Origin: Niebla homalea
Taxonomy: Eukaryota; Ascomycota; Lecanoromycetes; Lecanorales; Ramalinaceae
Reading direction: 5' to 3'
NCBI GenBank assembly: GCA_019925105.1
Contig: JAHGAU010000046.1
Location: forward strand, 62,001 to 126,000
Length of the DNA: 64,000 nt
Shown here: positions 49,926-62,500 of the stretch, in pieces
How the letters are laid out: each line of letters begins with the position of its first letter
How positions within the stretch are numbered: the stretch's first letter is position 1
Program-made: the position numbers and the translations under genes
Notes under the pieces: model-generated
The model's input: only the letters and a program-made list of their open reading frames with translations
Databases searched by the model: none
Told to the model about the DNA's origin: nothing

Positions 49926-50088
49926 TATTAGGTACTAGAAATATTAAAGTAAAATATAAATGTAACATATATGATTATTATTTACTTAGCTATGAAGGTA
50001 CGTAATATAAGTATACGCGCCAAGCTACTATACCCCTTTGGGTGCTAGTGCCCGATAAGCTCTTAGCATGCGTACGTTGCACATAACA
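49926..50088 (+). repeat. 163-bp LTR, right
   Basis: It starts TATTAGGTACTAG (TG of the partner changed to TA) and ends TTGCACATAACA. It is followed by the duplication GTTTC. Confidence 0.85.
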
Positions 50089-51671
50089 GTTTCCCTTAAA
50101 CGTTAAGTAAAACCTTTTATTTAAGTTAATTAAAAAGTAAATATACGGGCTATATAATAATTTTTATATCATTATAATATTAATATTTTTTATTTCTTTA
50201 AAATTAAATATAATAATATTATTTTAATTGCTTTTTTTTATATATGATATTATATTATTCTTAAAAATATTAATATATTATATATTAATTTCCGTTAAGA
50301 CTTTTTTATTAATTTTTATCTAAGTTATTAACCTTTTCTTAAAGTTAAACGTTATTTATTCTGGCTTTTTACGGTTATTATTATCGCTTTAAAGCGGCCG
50401 GATTTAAGGATTAACTTTACGATAAGCTTCCTTTTTTTTTACGTTATTTATTATAACTTTTTATCCGTTTTTATTAAGTTAATTCTATTTTTATCTTTAG
50501 TTCGTTTTTGATTAATTTATTAATTTAACTTTATAAGAATTATACCGCTAAACCTTAATAACTATCCTAATCTTTTTACGTTTAATTTCCTTAGTCTTTA
50601 CCGGGTATTTCGGATTTCATATTGGATACCCGTTTTTCCCGTACGTTATATACTTATATACGTCTTTAATAAAGCCCTTATTTATTAGGTTTACGTATTT
50701 AAACGTATTATATTCCTTAATACATTATATACTTTATACCGTTAAAATATCTTATAATAATATACCTGTAATTTTAATACTTAAAGTATTAATAAATATT
50801 TATTGCTTTATTTTATAATTAAATTAATTTAAGGGACCCTCTCTCCGTAATCCCCTTATTTAAGATATTATTATATATCTTTATTAACGTTATATTTAAT
50901 ATAACCGTAAAATACCTTTTTATTCTTCTTATGGTATCCGCTTTTTTTTTATTATTAAAGGAATCTTATAATTCTTAATTTCTAATTTGGAATAAAAAAT
51001 TACGATCTTTTTTTTATACGGCTTAAAACAAACTTTTTTTTTATTTTTATAAAATGCGTTAAATATATCTTATTTACCGTAATAATAAATAATTATCTTA
51101 ATATCTTTATTATCTTAAATTTATTTTTACCGGTTTACGGTTTTAACTTCTTCAAGCTTTTTTTTACCTTTAAGGATATTATATTAAAGAAGATATTCCC
51201 GTTACATGATTTGCGTATAATAATAATCTGCTCCGTTAATAATTCTCCTATTACCTTAAACGTTTTTATAAGTTATAAAGGGTTTATTTTCATAATAATA
51301 TTCTTTTCTTTTTCGGTTATTAAACGGATTATTACCGATCTCGTTTTTTTGAATGCCGCCGTCTTCTTTTTAACTTATATTATCTTTTTTTCAGTTATTA
51401 TATACCTTTTCTTTATAGAGTTCGCCGCTTAAGTTTTTCTTATTTAAGGGGCCTTTACCGTCGTCCCTTTATTTTATACGTTTACCCTTTAATTTTTATC
51501 TTTACCTTTTATTAATACCTTTATTACCACCTTTTAAGCTCCCTTTAATTACTTTAACTTTTTTAATTTTACTTTTATTTTCTTATAAAAGTCCTTTACT
51601 CCCCGTAACTTTACCTATAATATCGGTTAGGTCTTTAACGTAATAATTATTTATTTTATTGTAAATAATTT

Positions 51672-52046
51672 GATTGATTGATTGATTTATACTACGGATC
51701 TAGCTAAGTTAATTCCGGCGTTCCTTAATACTCGGCTATCTGGCCTTACTGGTAGCCGTAAAAAACCCGATATCCATAACGTTAAGAATAAAAACCGGTA
51801 TCCACCCAGCCTTTACTTACGTCTTAAGGATTAAGAATATTTACGGCCATTTAAAGAGTAAGAATTTATTCATATGCTTTTTTTAAGAAAACCTATAATA
51901 TTACGACCGAATCCACTTAAGGGTTACCCCTGGACCTATTGCTTTTCCGTTACCTTACGGGTCTATCCAATGCTAAAATTTCAGAATTCCGATTATACCA
52001 CTGAATGTCCTCACCGATACGTGTGCTATTGCCACCTTATTCGTAC
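51672..52046 (-). mobile_element. 5'-truncated LINE fragment, 375 bp, GC-retaining
   Basis: The (TTGA)n tail and 3' block TACTACGGATCTAGC begin at 51672. The fragment is flanked by the 13-bp duplication TTGTAAATAATTT (51659-51671, 52047-52059), the hallmark of a target-primed, 5'-truncated insertion. Its body keeps clearly more C and G than the host LINE around it or the matching 3' ends of long copies. An open frame inside it is not a gene. Confidence 0.9.
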
Positions 52047-52647
52047 TTGTAAATAATTTATTCAACGCTTTTACCGCTTCTTTTCTTATTTTAATTTCTT
52101 TATACGCTTAACGTACTATTTTTCTTATCTTCTGTCCTTAATTATTTATAAGTTTATCGTTTTTATTATCTTTATTTTTATTTTATATATTTTTAATATT
52201 ATTAACGTTACTTCCGTTTTATATATATCTATCGCTTTTTTCCCCCGTCGTTATTATTACTTTAATTTCTTTAACGTTTTTTTTTATTTATTATATTTTT
52301 ACGTATTTTACGTATCTCTTTACGTATATCTTATCGATTATAGTTTTTTCATTTAATATAACGGTTATTTATTAGGTTATTATTACGTTATTCATATAAT
52401 TCCCTGTTACTTTTATTAATATAGGCCACTTATTTATATACTCCTTCGTTTTCGACCATTATATTACCTATACTTATCGTATTTAAGGCATTGGCCTTAT
52501 TATTACTTAATTTATACGTATGCGCATCGTTCTAGACCTCTGGGGTCCCTTTGTTCGTCGCCATCCTTTCTAATATATAATATATTACTCCAAAAATTAG
52601 GTACGTTTATAAGCTATTAAAATTCATTATCTTTTCTATATATTCAA

Positions 52648-52815
52648 TGTGTAAAAGCTGCGATACTGATAGCCAAGAGCCCAGTTAGTGCGCTAGGCCC
52701 AACCGAGCCTAGCGTATGCCGTCCGTACACTTATATGGAAGTATACTGTATTAGAGATTTCTCTATATAATTGGAATTTAGTTATATAAACCTTACCTTT
52801 AATAAGTCCGTAATA
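52648..52815. repeat. Solo LTR, second copy
   Basis: It is related to 10670-10854, sharing GCTGCGATACTGATAGCC, CTAGGCC/CCTAGCGTATGCC and GAGATTTCTCTA, with a ~15-bp gap near the start. It begins TGTGTAA and ends GTCCGTAATA (TAACA changed to TAATA). The flanking pentamers (TTCAA, TAATA) do not match. It may be a solo LTR with a lost duplication or one end of a decayed element. Confidence 0.75.
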
Positions 52816-53545
52816 TAATATAATAAAAGGAAAAATTAAAAATCGGAATCCAAAAGTTTAAAGGAAGTTATTAAATTAATTGAACAATAAACCGGAACAT
52901 AAGATATTACCTTTTAATATTCATCCATTAAATAGAATCTTTTCCGATATTATTATTAGAAATTATTTCTGATAAGGGCCGTACTTAAAATGAGATTATA
53001 AGGGTATGTATTGATCGAAAGAATAACTATGAAAAGTAAAAGTATAAATATTAATTAAAAAGGCCTTTTATTAATATACGTTAAGCTATTTTACCCCTTA
53101 TAGTTAGTAAGTGGGATAAACAGCTTATGTATTTCGCTTATATATTATTACCGTAATACTTATAGTTTATTTATCAAGTATATTACTTAATAGCCTTTAT
53201 AAGTTAATATACTTATAATATTACCCTTTTCCTTTCATAAATATTAATCGTAATATATAAACGTATATTAATTATTATAAGAATTAAAGAATTTAATAAA
53301 AACGATACCGTTATAATTAATGAACGAAAAAAGACGTAAAATTATAAGAATTAAAAGGATTAACGTAATATCCGATCAACATCCGGGTTATCTACTTTTT
53401 CTCTTAATAATTTTACGTTTAAATCGTTTTCGTTTTTATAATTAATTATAAAAGTTTAATATATATAAATATTAACGGTAAAACTTAATAATTACGTTAA
53501 TCACGTACTTAAAGTTATTTCTATCGATATTATATTAAGAAAAGA
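52816..53545. other. AT-rich degraded sequence
   Basis: This is RIP-like sequence with no recognisable family, lying between a solo LTR and the LTR at 53546. It could be internal sequence of the element whose LTR is at 52648-52815, but no domain supports that. Confidence 0.4.
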
Positions 53546-53770
53546 TGGGAAGCCATGAAAGAATAAAAGTGATGAAATAGCATAAAGCAATGGAGTGCAA
53601 TTGAAGATGGGCCGCAGCCCTTATACAAGTTAGTAAGGTATAGGTCGCTTTTTATAACAATCCGTTATACCCTTCCTTTTCTAAGTATATACGAATCGAT
53701 TCCACCTTTAATCAGCCCTTTTAATATTTCCATTCCTCCATATACCTATCCGCAAGTTTAGTGTCTTCCA
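53546..53770 (-). repeat. 3' LTR of a minus-strand LTR element, 225 bp
   Basis: The ends are TGGGAAG and CTTCCA on the plus strand, giving TGGAAG...CTTCCCA on the minus strand with inverted termini. Immediately to the right, on the minus strand, GGAAAGGGGGAGAGCA forms a good polypurine tract (53787-53772). This is therefore the 3' LTR and the element body lies to the right. It is GC-richer than its surroundings. Confidence 0.7.
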
Positions 53771-54906
53771 TGCTCTCCCCCTTTCCATATTATTTGAGAT
53801 CCAAATTATACCCGGTTTAATTAAGTTTATATAAATATTCCTTTTTATTTATCATTTTATCAAAATTAATTATCTTATAGTTTTATTTTTTATATACTTT
53901 AATGTTTTTAATATTTTTAATAAATGAATAAATTTAATTATTAATTTTTTAAATGATATCCTTTAGGTAATAATTTATTTAAAAAATTATAAATACTTAA
54001 GTTATTCTAAGATTACTTTTTATATATTTGGATGCCTTCCATATATAATTAATAGTATCCTTTATAGTAGAATTTATAAGTTACTTTTTTATTATAATAT
54101 AAATAATATTATTCAAAATAAAAATCTTTTAAAAGTAATAATTATAATTAAAGAATAAAAACAATATCTTTATAAAAACGGATTGTTAATTATTATTAAT
54201 AAACTGTATTATATTAATATGGTTTAATCAATTATTTTATTATTTATTATGATATATTCAAAGTTCAATTTTAATATCTTTAATTTATTCGGTTTATCCG
54301 TTTATGTTTAGATAATAAACCGTTAAGTATATAACTTCAATATTCAATTTTTTATAAAGATATTTCTATAAAAGAAATATAAGTTAAGGTATTTAATGTA
54401 AAACGATTAAGGTAAAAAGATTACAATATTTATATATTTTTATAGGAAAACGTCCGTAAGTAATTATAATATTATTTTTTATTCTTATTCAAAATAAGTA
54501 TATAAAAACGATATTTAAATTGCCAATAGTAAATCATAAAAACAACGTTAAATTCCTTAGATTTTAATAATCCGGTAAATAAATTTATAGATAGGTCTTT
54601 TTATCGTTAATTCGGTATTAATTATAAATAAAGTCAGTTTTTTTTCCTATCCCTTAAGGCTTTAATCCGTTTATAAATTTAATAATTACGGAGATATTCC
54701 TCGATTATATTAGGGAATTAAAGGATATAATAATATCGTTAAATAGGCTTAATAATTTATTTAACTCTTAAATAAATAAATAATAATTAAAAATAAATAT
54801 TTTTAAGAACTTTAATTATAATATCTATTAGTATATGGATTTTATTATAGTAATATAGGATTCCGTTTTTTTAAAGTATTTATTAAAAAAATTACTATTA
54901 ATTATT
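53771..54906 (-). mobile_element. Internal part of a decayed LTR element, cut by LINEs
   Basis: This is the body belonging to the LTR at 53546-53770, inferred from the adjoining polypurine tract. It is AT-rich and fully decayed, and I could not place a pol domain with confidence. It is interrupted at 54907 by the LINE stack. The other LTR would lie beyond the right edge of the window. Confidence 0.5.
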
Positions 54907-56555
54907 TTGATTAATTGATTGATTTATATTACGGATCTAGCTATTCTAATTCCGGCGTTCTTTAATACGTAGCCTTTTAACCTTATTAGTAACCGTAAAA
55001 ACCTGATACTTATAATGTTAAGGTAAAAACCGGCGTCCACCAAACCTTTACTTTTTACCCCTTAAGGTAAAGGATATTAATGGCCGTTTAAAAAGTAATA
55101 ATCTATTTATATATTTCTTATATTTTAATTCCCTTAAGAAAATCTATAATATTACGACCGTATCTTTATAAGGATTACTTTTAAACTTATTATTCTTCCG
55201 CTTTTTTATATATTTATATTATTTTAATATTATATAATATTTTTAAATATCCTTATTAATACTTACGTATTTAATATATATCCTTTTTATATTATTATTA
55301 TTATTAATTTTTTTTGTAGACTTTTAATAAACGTTTATTATTATATCTTTATAGCTATAAAAAATATTTTCCGGTTTATATAATTAACGTAATTAATTTC
55401 TATTTCTCTTTTTCTTTTTTAATTAATAATAAGTTTTTTCCGTAAAATTTTTAATAATCTTATTTATCTTTATAATAAAATTAAACTATAATAATAGTCC
55501 GGTAAATATTATAAACTTAACGGTTACCCGGATATTTTACTTTATAAATATTAACTTTTATAATAAGTTTTAACTTAACCTCCGTAAATAAAAGAAAAAA
55601 AATAAAAACGTATAAAATATTTTACTTTCTTTATTTATATTTATATTTAGTGTCTATTTAATTTTTAATATATATAATAAATAAGAAATAAATTAAATTA
55701 TTTTTATCTATCCGGAATTAAATTATTAATATATTATTACTTTTCTTTATAATATTATAATAACGGAAATATTTATTAATAATCTTTTTGTCGTTAAAAG
55801 TTAAATAATAATAACTTTAAAGTATAAAATCTTTATATTTCCGTTAATACTTAGTTTATTTTATCGTAATTTATAAGGTAATTATAATATAGTTTTTATT
55901 TTTTAAATCTTTTTAATTTCGTTTTTTTTTATATTTAACGGAAATTTATATACGCTTAAATTGTTCTCCGGGATATTAATAAGGTTAACTTTTTTTCTTA
56001 ACTTAATTTTATTTTATTTAATAAAAAAAAGGATAGGTATTTTGAATTTATTCTTTTTAACTTAAAACTTATTAAGATTCTAATAGATCCGCTTATTTCC
56101 TATTATTATAATTAAGTATATATATTTCTTTAATTTTATTTAAATGATTATTTAAAATAATAAGACTTTAATTAACGATATAAAAACCTTAAATTTTAAT
56201 ACCGGGATAAAGGTTACTTTATAAGTATTATTAATTACTTTTAAATATTAATTCTAGACTTTCTATAATATTTAAATAAACTTCTTTTTATATCTTAAAG
56301 TACTTTTAAGTATATATTTAATAATTATAACGTATATTATAATTAGCTTTATTAAAGCTTAATAAATAGTCCGGGCCTTTTATAACGCAACTTTTTATAT
56401 TAATATAATAAGATAAGTAAAGCCTTTTTCTTATAAAGTTATTTTCTTTTAAACCTTTTTTATATAGTTTTTTTAATTAAGTTTCTTATTTACTTAAAGG
56501 TTAAGGACTTTAATATTAATATTTAACTTTACTATAATTTTATTTAAGTTTATTA

Positions 56556-59500
56556 TTGATTGATTAATTGATTGATTGATTGATTCATACTACGGATCTA
56601 GCTAAGCTAATTCCGGCGTTCCTTAATACGCGGCTTTTTAACCTTGCTGGTAACCGTAAAAACCTAATACTTATAATATCAGGGCAAAAACCGGCGTCTA
56701 CCAGGCCTCTACCCTTTACCCCTTAAGGTAAAGGATATTAACGGCTGTTTAAAAAGTAATAATCTATTAATATACTTTTTATATTTTAATTCCCTTAAGA
56801 AAATCCATAATATTACGACCGTATCCTTATAGGGACTACCTTTAGGCTCTTTACTCTTCCGCTCCTTTATATATTTATATTATTTTCACCTTATATAATA
56901 CCTTTAAATGTTTTTATTAATACTTACGTACTTAATATATACCCCTTTTATATTATTATCGCCGTTAATTCCTTTAAAGACTTTTAATAAGTATTTATTA
57001 TTATATCTTTATAATTATAGAAGATACTTTCCGGTTTATATAATTAATATAACCGGTTTCCGCTTCTCCTTTTCTTCCTTAATTAATAATAGGTTTTCTC
57101 TATAAGATTTTTAATAACCTTGTTTATCTTTATAACGAAATTAAATTATAATAATAATCCGGTAAATATTATAAATTTAATTGATTGATTGATTGATTGA
57201 TTTATATTACGGGTCTAATTAAGCTAATTCCGGCGTTCCTTAATACGCGGCCTTTTGGCCTTATTGGTAACCGTAAAAACCTGATACTTATAACGTTAAG
57301 GTAAAAACCGGCATCTATCAGGCCTTTACCCTTTATCCTTTAAGGTAAAGGATATTAACGGCCGTTTAAAGAATAATGATTTATTTATATATTTCTTATA
57401 TTTTAATTCCCTTAAGAAAATCCGTAATATTATAACTATATTTTTATAAAAATTATTTTTAAACTTATTGTTTTTCCGCTCCTTTATATATTTATATTAT
57501 TTTAATTTTATATAATATTTTTAAATATTTTTATTAATACTTATACGTTTAATATATACCTTTTTTATATTATTATCGCTATTAACTCTTTTAAAAACTT
57601 TTAATAAGCGTTTATTATTATATTCTTACGGCTATAAAAGATACTTTCCGGTTTATATAACTAATATAACCGGTTTCCGCTCCTCTTTTTCTTCTTTAAC
57701 CGGTAATAAACCTTTTTTATAAGGTCTTTAATAACTTTATTTATCTTTATAATAAACTTAAATTATAATAATAATCCGGTAAATATTATAAACTTAACGA
57801 TTACCCGGATACCTTATTTTATAAATAATATTTAACGGTAATTATAAATATTAACTTTTATAATAAATTTTAACTTAATTTTTATAAATAAAAGATAAGA
57901 AATAAGGATATATATAGTATTTTACTTCTTTTATCCGTATTTATATTTAATGTTTATCCGACCTTTAATATATATAATAAATAAGAAATAAGTTAAATTA
58001 TTTTTATTTATCCGGAGTTAAATTATTAATATATTATTACCCTTTTTTATAATATTATAACGGCAGAAATATTTATTAATAATCTTTTTATTATTAAAAG
58101 TTAAGTAACGATAACCCTAAGGTATAAAGTCTTTATATTTTTATTAATATTCGGTTTATTTTATTATAACCTATAAAATAATTATTATAGTTTTTACTCT
58201 TTAAATTCCCTTAATTTTAATTTTTCTTACGTTTAACGGGAATTTATATCCGCTTAAATTAATTTCCGGGATATTAATAAGGTTAACTTCCTTTTCCGTT
58301 TATTCTTATTTTATTTTAATAAAAAGGGAGATAAATATTTTTAATTTATTTTTTTTAGTTTTAAGCTTATTAAGATTTTAACGGATCCGCCCGTTTCCTA
58401 TTATCGTAATTAAGTATATATATTTCTTTAATTTTACTTAAGCGATTATTTAATTTAATAAAACCTTAATCGGCGGTATAAAAACCTTAGACTTTAATAT
58501 CGGGATAAAGGTTACTTTATAAATACCGTTAATTACTTTTAAATATTAATTCTAGACTTTCTATAATATTTAAATAAACTCTTTCTTATATCCTAAAATA
58601 CCTTTAAGTATATATTAAATAATTATAATATATATTATAATTAACTTTATTATAACTTAATAAATAATCCGGGATTTTTATAATATAATTTTTTATATTA
58701 ATACGGTAAAATAAGTAAAACCTTTTTCCTATAAAGTTATTTTCTTTTAAATTTTTTTTATATAATCCTTTTAATTAAGCTTTTTATTTACTTAAAGATT
58801 AAAGACTTTAATACTGGCTTCCGGTTTTACCGTAATTTTACTTAAGTTTATTATAATTATTATATTATATAACTTCGGGCTTTTAATTATATAAATGAAT
58901 TTATATTTATATGGCGTAAATTAAGCCTTATAAGTTTTTATTTATTAAAGATAAATTTTATAAACCTATTTTAATTTTAAATAATTTATATATATAAAAA
59001 TATTATAAATTAAGAGGTAAACATTATTAATAAAGCCTTTAACTTGGACTTTTTATTTTAACTTAATAAACTCTTTAATTAATAAATTATTAAAGAATAA
59101 GAATAATATAAAAAAAATAAATAATTTTTAAAGAATCCCCGTTATAGCGGGCTTTATTAAGCTTATTTTTTATCTTAAGTTAATTAATATAACTTAATTA
59201 TTTAAAAAACTCTTTATTTATTTAATTAAGAAGGGTAATATCCCCTTTTTCTTTAAGTTATATAATAATTTTTAATAATTTATTTTATTAAAAATACTTA
59301 TAATATTAAAAGAAAAAAATTTATAATATATTTCTTTTTGTAACTTTATACCGTATATATGCCGTTGATTAATCCTTTAAGGGCTATTTCTATTAATTAA
59401 TTTCTTTTTATTTTTATTTATTAATCGGGAAGAAGTCCGTAATTTTTTATATAGTTATTAAGGATCCTCGTTATTATCGTTTTTAAGGCCTTCCTTAACG

Positions 59501-62500
59501 TATATAAGAATATAATAAATTTATAAGACTTTACCTTAAAGTAATCCGGCTTAATAAACTTCTTAAAGATAATTGTTTTTATTTTTTTAAACTTATATAA
59601 ATAATAATTAATATTAAAATATATTTAAAAAAAGTAAATAAAAACCTTCCTAAAAAATAAAATTATTATTATTAAGAATTTATTAAGAGTTTTATTTAAT
59701 TTTAAAACTTTATCCTTTTTTAATTTATTAATTATTTTAATTATTATATTTTATATTATTATTTTATTTATTAATATAGCGTTAAAATATAAAACGCTGT
59801 TAATATCGTTTAAATTAACTTTTAACGGAGGAAGGAAAAATATTCTTTTAAGAACCTTGATTTTACCGTTAAAGGTATTAATTAATATATTATCGGGTTT
59901 TTTAAAAAGTGGAAATTTAAGGATAAACTTTAATTTCTTATTTTATTCTTTATTATATTTTATTAACTTTTAAATATTATAAAATAAGACCGTTAAATTA
60001 TATATTATAAATTAAAAAAATATTTATTTAACCTTTTTAATAATCCTTTTTTTTTCTTTTTAAGTAATTTTTAATTAATTAAGTATCTTTTAATTCTTAT
60101 ATTTAAAAGTTTATTTAATTAACCTTTTTATTTTTATAATTACGGTTATATATTCTTTATTTTAATAAATTTTAACTTTTTATAAGGGTTTTATTTTCGG
60201 AATAATTTTATTAATTATTTTATTTAATACCTTTATTATTTATTTTATAAAAAAATTAATCCGGTCTTTATTATTTAATTAAGGGAAATCCGTAAATTAT
60301 ATTATTATTTCCCCCGTTTTTATATAAACCTTTGTTTCCTTAATTATTTTTTACGCCCTTTTTACCGGTAATAATATGGTTATATTAATAGTTTAATCTA
60401 GGGTTATTTATATCGGTATATAATCCGAATTATATTTTAAGTCCTTTTATAGTTTATATATTACGACCGTGTTAATAATCTTTTCCGTATTAAAGGTTAA
60501 ATTAATAATTATTTTAAATTTATAACTTTCTTACGTAATAATCCCTTATAATATTAATAATAAAAAATTAATTTAAGTAATAATTATTAATAGGTTATCC
60601 GATTTAACGTAATTTATTATACGTTTTTCCTTATTCTATATATAATAATATAAATTAAAGTCTTTAAATAATATATATTTACTTAAAATAATTAAAACCT
60701 CTTTAAGTAATAATATTATAAAAAAAATTTCCTTATTAACCGGCGGTAAATTATATATATTATAGATATTAAGGTCGCCTTTTAAGTCCCCTTCTTTTAT
60801 AATATAGAATATATAAAGGTTTTTATTATAATAAGTAATATCCTAGTTATTTACGTTAAACCGCTTATTTATAAAGAAATATATTCTGGTCGTTTTATCC
60901 CCTTTAAAGGCTAAATAAAACCCCTTTTTTAAGTTAATAAATAAATATATATATAGGTTATACGGTAATTTTTATATTATTATAACGTCGACGTCCTTAA
61001 CTTTTTTAAATTTAAATATTAATATTATAGCTTTAATTCTTTTATTACGGACGTTATATTATATTATTCTTAAAAACGTTAATATATTATATATTAACCT
61101 TTATAAAGGCTCTTTTTTTTATATTTATTTAAGTTATAGATTTCTTATTAAAGTTAAGCGTTTTTTAATTAAGTACCTTCCCGGTTATTATTAAAGATAT
61201 AGGACGGCCGGCCCTTAAAATCGGGATTATAAAAAGTTTTTTCTTTTTTATTATTATTTACCTTTTATTATTTAATTAATTAAGCTTACGTTTTAAGGCT
61301 GTCTTTAATTAACCTATTAAATTAATCTTATATATATTATACCGTTAGATTTTTATGGTTATTTAAGTTTCCTTATGTTTAATCTTTTTAACTTTTATTA
61401 TATACTTAAAATCTTATATTAAGTATCTTTTCTTATTATATATAATATATTTAAATATATTTTTTATAAGCTTTTTAATTATTAATTTTATATACTTATA
61501 GGTATTATAACCTTTAACGTAAATTATATATTTTATAATATTAAAGTACCTTATAATAATATATTTATAATTTTAATATTTAAAATATTAATAAATATTA
61601 ATCGCTTTATCCTATAATTAAGTTATTTTAAGAAATCTTTTTTTAATAATCTTTTTATTTAAAACGTTATTATATATTTTTATTAACGTTATACTTAATA
61701 TAATAATAAAGTATTTCTTTACGTATTTTAAGGAATTAAGTCTTTTTATTATTAATAAAAGCTTATAATTAACGATTTTAAGCCTTAAGTAAAGAATTAT
61801 ATTCTCCTTTTTTATATTTTTTAATATAATTTTTTTCTTGGTTTCCTTAAAATATAATAAGTATATTTTATTTATTATAATAATAAATAATTACCTTAAA
61901 ATTTTAATTAACTTATATTTTCCTTTATTAATTTAAGCCTTAAATATCTTTAAGTTTTCCTTTATTTTTAAAAATATTATATTAAAAAAAATATTTTTAC
62001 TTTATAATTTACGTACCGTAATAATCTATTCTATTAATAGTTCCGTCGTTATTTTAAAAGTTTTTATTAATTATAATGGGTTTACTTTTACCGTTATATT
62101 CTTTTCTTTATTATTAAATAAATAAATTATTATTATTTTTACCTTCTTTAATACGGCTATTTTTTCTTCCGTTATCCCTTTATTCTCTACCGCGGGTACC
62201 CCTTTTATTATCCTTATTGCTTAACTTTTTTTTATTTAAAAGGCCGCCGTTTTTATACTTTTACTTTATATACTTAATTTTAAGCCGCCATCTTTATCTT
62301 TTATTAATACTTTTACTCCCGCCTTTTAAAAGCTTTATAGGCGTTCCGTTTTTTTTAATTTTACCCCTACCTTTATATAGAAGTCCCTTATATTTTTCAA
62401 TTTAATTTATAATATTAATTAAGTTTTTAACGTAATATCTTTTTATTTTACCATAAAAAGTCTTTTTAAGGCCTTTATTGCTTCCTTTACCGCCCTTTTA

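Larger units (their letters stand above)
42215..50088 (+). mobile_element. Short LTR retrotransposon with 163-bp LTRs, carrying a LINE
   Basis: LTRs of exactly 163 bp each (42215-42377, 49926-50088) are flanked by a 5-bp duplication GTTTC (42210-42214, 50089-50093), and the host LINE continues precisely on both sides. The internal sequence is 42378-44010 plus 49758-49925 (about 1.8 kb) once the LINE at 44011-49741 is removed. I could not place any gag or pol domain in it. It may be non-autonomous or partly deleted. A TTA/ATT microsatellite ends the internal part at about 49907-49925. The strand is a guess, because no coding domain or clear polypurine tract fixes it. Confidence 0.8.
41610..52570 (-). 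mobile_element. Minus-strand LINE, 3' part lost, broken by two insertions
   Basis: Segments 41610-42214, 50094-51671 and 52060-52570 join co-linearly into one LINE matching about 37940-40640 of the copy at 34843-40660. The 5' block (complement of GGCGACGAACAAAGGGACCC) is at 52540-52564. The first gap is a short LTR element with target duplication GTTTC. The second is a LINE fragment with a 13-bp duplication. The 3' part is missing at the Gypsy boundary. No frame is intact. Confidence 0.8.

Noticed and set aside
51874..52056. 60-codon open frame
   Set aside because: It lies inside the 375-bp 5'-truncated LINE fragment, antisense to the element.
57181..57200. CRISPR-like or other tandem array from TTGA repeats
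   Set aside because: The 4-bp repeats always stand at the 3' end of a LINE and are its tail. There are no spacers.
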